Shown here: in pieces, positions 1-6,982 of the stretch
Position numbering within the stretch: position 1 is the stretch's first letter
Layout of the letters: each line of letters begins with the position of its first letter
Source: JBBEAM01 sp942491105
Lineage (GTDB): Bacteria > Pseudomonadota > Alphaproteobacteria > Kiloniellales > DSM-21159
Length of the DNA: 64,000 nucleotides
Reading direction: 5' to 3'
Assembly (NCBI GenBank): GCA_942491105.1
Contig: CALNZX010000003.1
Location: forward strand, 62,001 to 126,000
Position numbers and translations under genes: made by a program
The notes under the pieces: generated by a model
Database searches by the model: none
Seen by the model: the letters and a program-made list of their open reading frames with translations, nothing else
Told to the model about the DNA's origin: nothing

Positions 1-923
1 CGCGGCGGCGGCAGCATGGAAATCCGCCCGCCCCAGAGAATTCGCGTGTCCGGCAGCGGCCGGTAGTAATCCAGCGCGAAGCGGTCGTCGTGCACCCCAT
101 AGGGCGCGCGGATGGCGCTGGGCAGACGCTCCCCCAGAGGCTCGGTCAGCATCACGTAGGTATAGACCGGCAGGGTCGCGCGCTCGACGCGCTTGTCGAT
201 CCCGGCGAGATAGGCGGAGCCGCAGAGCACCACCTGGTCGCAGGTCACGGCACCGCCGTCGGCGACCACACGGCGGCGCCCGCCCCGCTGCTCCAGACGG
301 CGCACCGGGGAGTCCTCGAACAGCCGCGCGCCCTGCCCCGCCGCCGCCTTGGCCGTTCCCAGGCAGAGCTTGAGCGCGTTGAGATGCATCGCCTTGGGCT
401 GGAACAGGCCGTCGTGGTAGCGCGGCGAGGAATAGTGTTCGGCGACCTTCTCGGCCGGCCAGTACTCGAAGACCTCGCCGGTGTGTTCCAGCATGAAGGC
501 GGCTTCCTCCTTCATCTCGGCCGCGCGCCCGAACCAGGACAGCCGGATTAGGCCGTCCACCGGGCCGCAGTCGATCGCGTAGCGCGCGATCCGCGCGCGG
601 ATCAGGTCGTAGGCGTCCTGGGTCAAACGGTAGAGGTCGCAGGCGCCCGCCAGACCGACCTGCCGGATCAGCGTCTCGCTTTCGGTGGGATAGCCCGGCG
701 AGACGAAACCGCCGTTGCGCCCCGAGGCGCCCCAGCCGAAGCGCTTGGCCTCGAGCAGGGCGACGGAAACGCCGCGCTCGGCCAGCCCCAAGGCCGTCGC
801 CAGCCCGGCCATGCCGCCGCCGACGATGCAAACCTCCGCCTCGGTCTCACCGCGCAGCGCCGGATAGGGCTCGTCGCGTTCCAGGCTGCGGCTGTAGTAG
901 CTGTCGATATAGGCGGCGGTCAT
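1..923 (-). CDS. FAD-dependent amine/amino-acid oxidoreductase (PuuB/DadA-like), partial
   Basis: Reading from the ATG at 923 gives an open frame that leaves the window at base 1, so only about 307 N-terminal residues are present. Residues about 31-36 form the dinucleotide-binding motif VGGGMAG, followed by LLEAKRFGWGASGRNGGF, the typical FAD contact block of the DAO superfamily that includes gamma-glutamylputrescine oxidase and D-amino acid dehydrogenase. Such enzymes oxidise an amine or amino acid to the imine. The GASGRNGG block and the QPKAMHLNALKLC segment favour the PuuB branch, but the substrate cannot be decided. It is transcribed away from the other genes, and nothing upstream suggests an operon. 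Confidence 0.85.
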   Translation of the reverse strand, partial: MTAAYIDSYYSRSLERDEPYPALRGETEAEVCIVGGGMAGLATALGLAERGVSVALLEAKRFGWGASGRNGGFVSPGYPTESETLIRQVGLAGACDLYRLTQDAYDLIRARIARYAIDCGPVDGLIRLSWFGRAAEMKEEAAFMLEHTGEVFEYWPAEKVAEHYSSPRYHDGLFQPKAMHLNALKLCLGTAKAAAGQGARLFEDSPVRRLEQRGGRRRVVADGGAVTCDQVVLCGSAYLAGIDKRVERATLPVYTYVMLTEPLGERLPSAIRAPYGVHDDRFALDYYRPLPDTRILWGGRISMLPPP

Positions 924-947
924 GGCCGTCTCTCCCGCGCGCCGGGG

Positions 948-1199
948 CTAGGGCTTCGCCTGCAGGCCATCGGCCCGGAATTCCCACCACGCGAAGAGGC
1001 AGTCGGCGGCATCGGGATCGGCGATCCCGCGCAGCAGGAACTCGGCCTGGATCCGGGCCCGCGTGACGACGACGGGCAAGCCGCTGTCTGCGGCCAGGTC
1101 CTGCTCCATCCAGATACAGGGATCGAAACTCTCGTAACGGGCATAGGTGGCGGCCGAGGCGGCCGTGACCATGGCGACGAGGATGGCGAGCGTTTTCAT
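948..1199 (-). CDS. Small secreted protein of unknown function
   Basis: An 83-residue protein starting MKTLAILVAMVTAASA has a short hydrophobic signal peptide with an AxA-type cleavage site, so it is probably exported. The mature part holds two cysteines (DPCIWM and ADCLFAWW) that could form one disulfide in the periplasm. A longer in-frame start upstream would add 53 residues with no protein-like character, so the ATG at 1199 next to the signal peptide was chosen. It lies just upstream of the FAD oxidoreductase on the same strand (24-base gap) and may be co-transcribed with it. No family was recognised. Confidence 0.55.
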   Translation of the reverse strand: MKTLAILVAMVTAASAATYARYESFDPCIWMEQDLAADSGLPVVVTRARIQAEFLLRGIADPDAADCLFAWWEFRADGLQAKP

Positions 1200-1420
1200 C
1201 GCCGGAAACCGGGCCGCCGCGCCGCTGTCTGAGAAAACCCGCACATCGTTCCTAACTGCCAGGAGCGCCCGGTCATTGCCAGCGGAATCGTGGCCCCCGC
1301 GGGGAGCGCCGCCGGCCAGGCGGAAAGAGTGCAATTTCCAAGACAAGGGAGTGGCCAAACGTTAACTTCACCGCAAGTAGTGTTCGCTTACCTTGCGGCC
1401 GCGCGCTTGCGCGATGTCCT

Positions 1421-1506
1421 AGGAGGGTCACTTGCCAAGCGCGAATAATATCTTCTTAGCTGTTGGCACGAGACGAGCACCGCCTTATGTGCAGGGTTGG
1501 AGTTAG
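1421..1506 (+). promoter_or_regulatory. Strong Shine-Dalgarno with 24-codon upstream reading frame overlapping the sulfotransferase start
   Basis: A consensus AGGAGGG (1421-1427) is followed after five bases by TTG CCA AGC (1432), which opens a 24-codon frame. It ends at TAG 1504-1506, nine bases inside the sulfotransferase frame. The sulfotransferase TTG at 1497 has no good ribosome site of its own. The arrangement fits a leader peptide giving translational coupling, or an ancestral start separated from the gene by a frameshift. Confidence 0.3.
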
Positions 1507-2456
1507 AACGAAAGTTGAACGGTATTCCGCTACAATTGCAAGCAAACCCGGCGTCTGGGCTAGATCTGGCTTTTCCTCATTGGCAGGAGAAAGCCGTCCT
1601 GATCTACGGCCCGCGCAAGGGTGGAACGACACTGTTCCAGAATCTGATGGACGGCGGCGACGAGCTCTTCGTCTACCCCGCGGAACTCAAGCTCAAGTAC
1701 TTCGTCAAGCATGCCTGGGGACAGCGCGACGACACCGCGCTGTATCGCAAGTGGTCGCGGATCCCGACGATCGCCAGCACCCGGCTGTCCCAGGAAGACT
1801 ACGAGGGAAAGTGGCGCCGGCTGGCAAAACGTCTGGAAACCGCCGACCTCAAGGAACTCATCCAGAGCGACGTACTCAACGCCTTGGAAAGCGTCACCCC
1901 GCCGCCGCCGCCGCCGCGCGGCTGGTGCGCCAAGGAAGTGGGCGGAGAGACCGACCGGATCCTGGAGACATGGTTCGCGCTCTTCTCGGAGGCCCGGGTT
2001 CTGCTTCTGCTGCGCGACCCCTTGATGATCACCCGCGCCATCCTCAACGACCGCCGGCGCAAAAACCGACATCTGAAGATCCGCGATATCGTCTATGAAA
2101 CTCTCGACAGCCTGCGCGTCGTCAAGGCCCAGAGCCGCTACCTGCGAGACCCGCGCAGCCTGACGATCTTTTACGAGGACCTGGTGACCGACACGCCGCG
2201 CGAGATGCGCCGGATCAGCGATTTCCTCGGCATATCCTATACCCAGCGCTTTGCCGAGCCCACGGTCCTGGGCGACAGCGTCGTGGTGGCGACCTCCTCG
2301 CGGGTCACCACCCAGGTCTTCGCGGGGGACGCGCGCTGGAGCGATGGGCTGAGCCTGCGCGAGCGGATCACGGTGCGCCTGACCGCGGCGATCGCCGGGC
2401 TGCTTCCGAAATACCGGCTCGACTATCGCGCCCTGCGGGAACGGCATCGCGGCTAG
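1497..2456 (+). CDS. Sulfotransferase family protein
   Basis: A 319-residue cytosolic protein. VLIYGPRKGGTTLFQNLMD near residue 34 is the P-loop-like 5'-phosphosulfate-binding motif of PAPS sulfotransferases. LLLRDPLMITRAILNDRR near residue 165 matches the 3'-phosphate-binding region. The late segment IFYEDLVTDTPREMRRISDFLG is the usual C-terminal helix of the family. Such enzymes move a sulfo group from PAPS to a hydroxyl or amine on a sugar, lipid or small molecule; the acceptor is unknown. The run TPPPPPPRG (about residues 133-141) would stall ribosomes without EF-P. The frame opens with TTG at 1497 and no in-frame ATG lies close upstream, so the start is uncertain. Confidence 0.8.
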   Translation: MELERKLNGIPLQLQANPASGLDLAFPHWQEKAVLIYGPRKGGTTLFQNLMDGGDELFVYPAELKLKYFVKHAWGQRDDTALYRKWSRIPTIASTRLSQEDYEGKWRRLAKRLETADLKELIQSDVLNALESVTPPPPPPRGWCAKEVGGETDRILETWFALFSEARVLLLLRDPLMITRAILNDRRRKNRHLKIRDIVYETLDSLRVVKAQSRYLRDPRSLTIFYEDLVTDTPREMRRISDFLGISYTQRFAEPTVLGDSVVVATSSRVTTQVFAGDARWSDGLSLRERITVRLTAAIAGLLPKYRLDYRALRERHRG

Positions 2457-2482
2457 CTCCGCCGGCGCCGCATTTGCCCATA

Positions 2483-2511
2483 TTGTTTCGCCCCCTGCGG
2501 CCTGCTATAGA
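2483..2511 (+). promoter_or_regulatory. Sigma-70-type promoter of first purC copy
   Basis: TTGTTT (2483-2488) and TATAGA (2506-2511) are separated by 17 bases. The second purC copy has the same -10 and an equivalent -35 in the same place, which supports both as real promoters. Confidence 0.6.
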
Positions 2512-2590
2512 ACGCGCAGCAGTTCCCTGAAAAAAGCGCCCTGACCGCCCTGCCTTCGAGCGGGGCCCGCGCCAGTACCGGACAAGCTCC

Positions 2591-3355
2591 ATGACACGAC
2601 GCAGACGGATTTACGAAGGCAAGGCCAAGGTTCTCTATGAAGGCCCGGAGCCGGGCACCGTGGTGCAGTACTTCAAGGACGACGCCACCGCCTTCAACAA
2701 TCAGAAGAAGGGCACGATCACCGGCAAGGGCGTGCTCAACAACCGGATCAGCGAGCATCTGATGCTGCGCCTGGCCGAGATCGGCATCCCGACCCATTTC
2801 GTGCGCCGCCTCAACATGCGCGAGCAGCTGGTGCGCGAGGTCGAGATCATCCCGCTCGAGGTCGTGGTGCGCAACATCGCCGCCGGCTCCTTCTGCAAGC
2901 GCTTCGGCGTCGAGGAAGGCACGCCGCTGCCGCGCTCCATCGTCGAGTACTACCTCAAGAACGACGAGCTGGACGATCCGCTGGTCACCGAGGAGCACAT
3001 CACCGCCTTCGGCTGGGCCGCGCCCCAGGATCTCGACGAGATGATGCAGTATGCCTTGCGTATCAACGACTTCCTCGGCGGCCTTTTCCTCGGTGCCGGG
3101 CTCAAGCTGGTCGACTTCAAGGTCGAGTTCGGCCGCCTGTGGGAAGAGGACGAGATGCGGATCGTGCTGGCCGACGAGATCAGCCCGGATTCCTGCCGTC
3201 TCTGGGATACCCTGACCAACGAGAAGATGGACAAGGACCGCTTCCGGCGCGACCTCGGCCAGATCGAGGAAGCTTACCAGGAAGTCGCCCGCCGCCTCGG
3301 CGTGCTGCCCGAGGCCGGACCGATCGACATCAAGGGCCCGAAGGTGATGCAGTAG
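2591..3355 (+). CDS. purC: SAICAR synthetase (phosphoribosylaminoimidazole-succinocarboxamide synthase), copy 1
   Basis: A 254-residue cytosolic enzyme, standard length for bacterial PurC, that joins CAIR and aspartate with ATP to give SAICAR in purine synthesis. Hallmarks are the N-terminal IYEGKAKVLYEG, the AFN segment with KGTITGKGVLNN, and DFKVEFGR with LADEISPDSCRLWD near the end. The protein is identical to the product of the copy at 10353. In DNA only the third base of codon 2 and the stop codon (TAG here, TAA there) differ. This copy is not followed by other pur genes; the next gene is on the opposite strand. It follows the sulfotransferase by about 130 bases and has its own promoter. 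Confidence 0.95.
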   Translation: MTRRRRIYEGKAKVLYEGPEPGTVVQYFKDDATAFNNQKKGTITGKGVLNNRISEHLMLRLAEIGIPTHFVRRLNMREQLVREVEIIPLEVVVRNIAAGSFCKRFGVEEGTPLPRSIVEYYLKNDELDDPLVTEEHITAFGWAAPQDLDEMMQYALRINDFLGGLFLGAGLKLVDFKVEFGRLWEEDEMRIVLADEISPDSCRLWDTLTNEKMDKDRFRRDLGQIEEAYQEVARRLGVLPEAGPIDIKGPKVMQ

Positions 3356-3481
3356 CCGCACTGCCGCGCTGTTACCCCGGCGAGCGGCTGCGCAGCCCTT
3401 CTACACGGGCAAAGAAGCCAGGCGCTTAAGTTTTATGGTGTCGACCGTTGAGTCGTGATCAATGGATGTCGGCTTCCACGG

Positions 3482-4213
3482 CTACTTCTCGGTGATCTTG
3501 AAGTAATCGATCAGGAACAAGGATTCGCCGTCGTTGTCCTGGTACTGGGTGACGTAGAGGACCGGCGTTTGCGGGCCGCGCAGGTCGGTGACCGTGAAGG
3601 TTTCCTGCCATGTGTCATCGGGGCCGCCCAGCTTTGCGCGTGCGGCGTACTGCCGCCCGGTCTTCTCCAATTGCAGCAAGATCGGCTGGGCGATGGTGGC
3701 GACGAAGTTCGGCCACTTCCGGTCGGCGGAGCAGACGTTGCAGCCCATGGTGGCCAATGCGGTGTCGAAGCGGGTCGACTTACCGACGCCGGCTTTCGAG
3801 ATATCCACGCGCAGACCCCAGCCATAGTTGTTGTCGCCGCGGGTATAGATCGACGCAAGGACCATGCGCTCGGTGCCGTCGGCGACCCCCATGACGATCT
3901 GCTCGCGTGCGGTCTGCAGCTCGGCCTCGAAGGCGATCTCCATGATCCAGTCCCCCTCGGGCAGCCCCGAGGAGAGCCGGAAGATGTTGGCGACGCTGTT
4001 TTCGGCAAAGCTGCCGGTGGCGTTCGTCAGGGCGAGCAACACCCCGTCCTCGACGATGAAGTTGTCCGGATTGGGATTGGACACCTCCCAGGCCGGGTCG
4101 AGATCGTCGTCGAAATCGTCCTGGAAGCTGGCCTCCTGCGCCGAGACGGCCGGGATCGAAAGGGCCAGGGCTAAACCGGTAAGAGCGGCCGTCAGGCCGG
4201 AAAGACGTAACAT
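3482..4213 (-). CDS. Secreted protein with ConA-like domain, paralogue of the adjacent vWA protein's C-terminus
   Basis: A 243-residue protein beginning MLRLSGLTAALTGLALALS with a cleavable signal peptide ending near SAQ. The start at 4213 was chosen because a GAGGGGGAGAAG ribosome site sits just upstream of it. The mature part opens with DDFDDDLDPAWEV and NPDNFIVEDGVLL, then NYGWGLRVDI, a GCNVC motif with DRKW, and TWQETFTVTDL. The same order of blocks forms the C-terminal domain of the upstream vWA protein, 30 bases away on the same strand. The fold resembles concanavalin-type glycan-binding domains (inference from the start-of-domain pattern). The two Cys of CNVC could hold a disulfide or metal. 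Function unknown; probably periplasmic or surface. Confidence 0.75.
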   Translation of the reverse strand: MLRLSGLTAALTGLALALSIPAVSAQEASFQDDFDDDLDPAWEVSNPNPDNFIVEDGVLLALTNATGSFAENSVANIFRLSSGLPEGDWIMEIAFEAELQTAREQIVMGVADGTERMVLASIYTRGDNNYGWGLRVDISKAGVGKSTRFDTALATMGCNVCSADRKWPNFVATIAQPILLQLEKTGRQYAARAKLGGPDDTWQETFTVTDLRGPQTPVLYVTQYQDNDGESLFLIDYFKITEK

Positions 4214-4243
4214 TGCACTTCTCCCCCTCTTGCTGCGCCGCAT

Positions 4244-5578
4244 TCAGTTCTGGGTTTCGATCTTGACCAGATCGATCTTGCTGTAGGCCTCCCCGTCGCG
4301 GTCCTCGTACTCCGCGACGTTGACCGTGAGATCGCCCGAGAGGCGCAGCGACGTCACCTTCTCGGTTTCGACCCACTGTCCATCCGGAGCCGCCGTCTTG
4401 GCGCGGGCGTAGAGCGAACGGCCCTCCTTGACGAGCTGTAAGGTGAGCGGCTGCGGGACCATGGCGACGAAGTTGCGCCACTGGCGGTCCGCGCCGCAGA
4501 CATTACAGCCGAGGCCGGCGATCCCGACCGTAAAGTTGGAGTTCGTGTCGCCGGACTGTTTGTTGATGCGCAGGGTCAGGCCCCAGCCGTAGTTGCCGTC
4601 GCCGGAGCTGTAGACCTCCGCCAGGACGTAGTTGCTGGGATCATCGTAGGCGCCGAACTGAAAGATCTCGCGCGCGGTCTGCAAGGCGAAATCCACCTCG
4701 ACCGTCGCCACGAAGTCCTGCTTGGGAAGCTCCGTGCCGGTCAGCCGCATGATGTTGTTGGCGGTCTCGCTGCCAGGCATGCCCCCGGCGGTATCGACCA
4801 GCAGCAGTTGGCCGTCCTCGACGATGAAGTTGTCGGGGTCGGGCTTCTCGACGGTCCAGAAATCCGACAGCGCGCCGCCGTCAAAGTCGTCGCGGAAGTA
4901 CTCGGTCACCGTGGGTTCGGGTTCCGGTTCGGGCTCGGGTTCCGCTGCTGCCGCCTGCGCCTGAGTGACGGCGTCCTTGAAGCCCTCGGCGCTGTCGGCG
5001 TCGAAGTAGCGGCCCTGCCCCGCCTCGGCGATACACTGCAGCTGCGTCCGGGTTTCCTCGTCGACGTCGAAGCCGACGACGTGGACCTTGACGTTGATGC
5101 CGCGCTCGATCAGCGCGCCGGCGACGGCGCAGGGATCGCCCTCGCAGGTCTCGATGCCGTCGGAGATCAGAACGACGGCGTTGTTCTCCTCCTCGCGTCC
5201 CGCGAAAGCGGCCGCCGACTGCTCCAAGGAGGAGGCGATCGGCGTCTTGCCGCGCGGCGTCAGACCCTGGATAGAGGCGCGGATGCTATTGATTGAGGCC
5301 TCGCCGAAAGGCGTCATCAGCTCGACGTCGGCACAGTCCCCCTCGCTGCGGTGGCCATAGACCATCAGGCCCGGCGTGGTCCCTTCCGGAAGGTCGGCCA
5401 GGAGTTCGTCCATCACGCTCTTGGCGGTCGCGATCTTCGCGGTGCCGGCGATCTGGCCCCACATCGAGTTCGAGGCGTCCATGATGAACAGCATGTTGGT
5501 TTCCGCCTTGGCGGCGGCTGGCTGCAAGACCAAGATGGCACAGGCCACGAGTACAACTGCCGCAGTCAGCTTGAACAT
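4244..5578 (-). CDS. Secreted von Willebrand factor A protein with C-terminal ConA-like domain
   Basis: A 444-residue protein. The start at 5578 (MFKLTAAVVLVACAIL) follows a GGGGGAGA ribosome site and begins a signal peptide ending near AKA. Residues about 25-210 form a vWA domain: MDASNSM is the MIDAS DxSxS, TPRGKTPI carries the metal-site Thr, and LISDGIETC the Asp. A short acidic-proline linker of EPEPEP repeats (about residues 222-231) joins it to the C-terminal domain (about 235-444), which repeats the neighbour at 3482: NPDNFIVEDG-like, YGWGLTLRIN, GCNVC, DRQW. vWA domains bind protein partners or surfaces through Mg. With the next gene it forms a two-gene operon inside the purC-flanked block. 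Confidence 0.85.
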   Translation of the reverse strand: MFKLTAAVVLVACAILVLQPAAAKAETNMLFIMDASNSMWGQIAGTAKIATAKSVMDELLADLPEGTTPGLMVYGHRSEGDCADVELMTPFGEASINSIRASIQGLTPRGKTPIASSLEQSAAAFAGREEENNAVVLISDGIETCEGDPCAVAGALIERGINVKVHVVGFDVDEETRTQLQCIAEAGQGRYFDADSAEGFKDAVTQAQAAAAEPEPEPEPEPTVTEYFRDDFDGGALSDFWTVEKPDPDNFIVEDGQLLLVDTAGGMPGSETANNIMRLTGTELPKQDFVATVEVDFALQTAREIFQFGAYDDPSNYVLAEVYSSGDGNYGWGLTLRINKQSGDTNSNFTVGIAGLGCNVCGADRQWRNFVAMVPQPLTLQLVKEGRSLYARAKTAAPDGQWVETEKVTSLRLSGDLTVNVAEYEDRDGEAYSKIDLVKIETQN

Positions 5579-5690
5579 CGCTTTTTCTCCCCCACAGCCA
5601 GCTAGATGGCTCCCAGTGTGGAGAAGGTATACTACGAAAGGTTTGCGGGGTCTACGCTTGCCACCGCGGCAATCGGGAGGGGGCCATGCC

Positions 5691-6932
5691 ATGAAGTCTG
5701 GCCGGATCTCGGAAAGCACACGAGCGGCGCTCGCGCGCCCCGCGACACTCGCCGCCGCGCCGGGGCGCGCTTCCGCAGCACCTCAGCGCCATGGCCGCCA
5801 CGCGGCCCAGCGAACCGCAACTGGGGGCGGGACCCCAACGACAGCCAGGGGGAGCCCGGCGAGCGGAGGGGAGGAGCCCGGGGGAGGGAGGGGAGTACAT
5901 GGGCCGGTCGACGCCGCCTGGCCAGGGCGGGAGGGCTGGAGCGCGAGGCGCGGGACCACCCGGCGCGAGGTGCTGTTCGACTGGATGCCGGAGCGCAACC
6001 TCTTCGCCATCGAAGTCGCCGATCCCGGCAGCGAACACCGTGCGGAATCCCTCACCCGCCTGACCGGTGACCTGACGCCGCAGTTCGCCTCCGAGGGCAG
6101 CACGGTGGCCTACGATCTCGCCCCGGCGCAGCAAGCAATCAGCGCGCTCGACGCGCAGGATCTGGCGCTGGCCAGAAGCAGCGTCTTCGGCGAATGGCGG
6201 GATCAGGGCGGCTACCTGTGGATCATCGAGCCGGCCGCCGGCGCTCCGGAGGCTCCCAAGACGGCGCCGCTGCCGGAACCAGAATCGGTCCGCATTCTCC
6301 GCGAGCTCGCGGAGAAGCAGTCGCAGCTGGCCGCGCTCTCCGGCGGCGAGAAGGTCTTCGTGTGGGAAAACCCGGAAACCGGCGAGCGCGAGGAACAGAG
6401 CCGTTTTAAGCGCCTTGCCGATCCCTGGGTCTACCTGGGAGAGGAGTCGCCTGGCGGCGCCGAGGCGGCGGAGCGGCGCGGCGTACTGGAGGCGGAGATC
6501 GCGGCGCTCAACCAGAGCCTCGAATCCATGGTGATGCGCGAAACGGCGCCTCCGCTGCCGAAGCCGGAGGCCGAAACCGGCGTCGAAGCGATTCGGGTAA
6601 CGACGCAGCGCAACACAGACGACAGCTTCTTCACCTACGACGAGGCCGTGTTGCAGAACGGCACCGTCAAGGCGAAGCGCACGCTGCGCAGCGCGGCCGA
6701 CATCAGTGGGCTGCCGGAGGCGGTGATTCAGCAAGCGATTGCCGAGTATCATCCGCCGGAGTGGATCGTGGTGTCGATCGCACGCGACCGGGACAGCGGT
6801 GAATGGCTGCTCAAGGGTTCCTGGTGGCGCATGCACGTCACCTATGACGGCATGGACTATGAAATCAGCAGCATCCACACGCCATACGACAAGCCACTGA
6901 ACCTCAGACGGGATGGCCAGAAGGCGCCGTAG
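5691..6932 (+). CDS. Uncharacterised protein; N-terminal part doubtful
   Basis: The frame from ATG 5691 (ribosome site GGGAGGGGG) gives 413 residues. Convincing protein starts only near residue 93 (VLFDWMPERNLFAIEVAD) and continues to the end, with a helical, charged middle (ESVRILRELAEKQSQLAAL) and an acidic, aromatic C-terminus (WWRMHVTYDGMDYEISS). The first 90 residues are Gly/Pro/Ala/Arg-rich and unlike a signal peptide in any frame, so the gene may start at GTG 5970 or ATG 5985, or its 5' end may be damaged by indels in a G-rich stretch. It converges on the large coiled-coil gene and is divergent from the vWA pair. No family recognised. Confidence 0.55.
   Translation: MKSGRISESTRAALARPATLAAAPGRASAAPQRHGRHAAQRTATGGGTPTTARGSPASGGEEPGGGRGVHGPVDAAWPGREGWSARRGTTRREVLFDWMPERNLFAIEVADPGSEHRAESLTRLTGDLTPQFASEGSTVAYDLAPAQQAISALDAQDLALARSSVFGEWRDQGGYLWIIEPAAGAPEAPKTAPLPEPESVRILRELAEKQSQLAALSGGEKVFVWENPETGEREEQSRFKRLADPWVYLGEESPGGAEAAERRGVLEAEIAALNQSLESMVMRETAPPLPKPEAETGVEAIRVTTQRNTDDSFFTYDEAVLQNGTVKAKRTLRSAADISGLPEAVIQQAIAEYHPPEWIVVSIARDRDSGEWLLKGSWWRMHVTYDGMDYEISSIHTPYDKPLNLRRDGQKAP
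5868..5893 (+). other. G-rich tract with quadruplex potential
   Basis: Four G runs (GGGG 5868-5871, GGGGG 5880-5884, GGG 5886-5888, GGGG 5890-5893) are separated by 8, 1 and 1 bases. This is close to the usual quadruplex rule, with one loop slightly long. It lies in the unclear 5' part of the plus-strand gene starting near 5691. Confidence 0.35.
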
Positions 6933-6950
6933 CGCGGGATCAATTCGAAT

Positions 6951-6976
6951 AGTTTAGAGCTGCAGTTTAGAGCTGC
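6951..6976. repeat. Perfect 13-bp tandem duplication
   Basis: AGTTTAGAGCTGC occurs twice back to back (6951-6963, 6964-6976) between the stops of two convergent genes. It probably arose by replication slippage; no function is evident. Confidence 0.8.
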
Positions 6977-6982
6977 GGCGGT

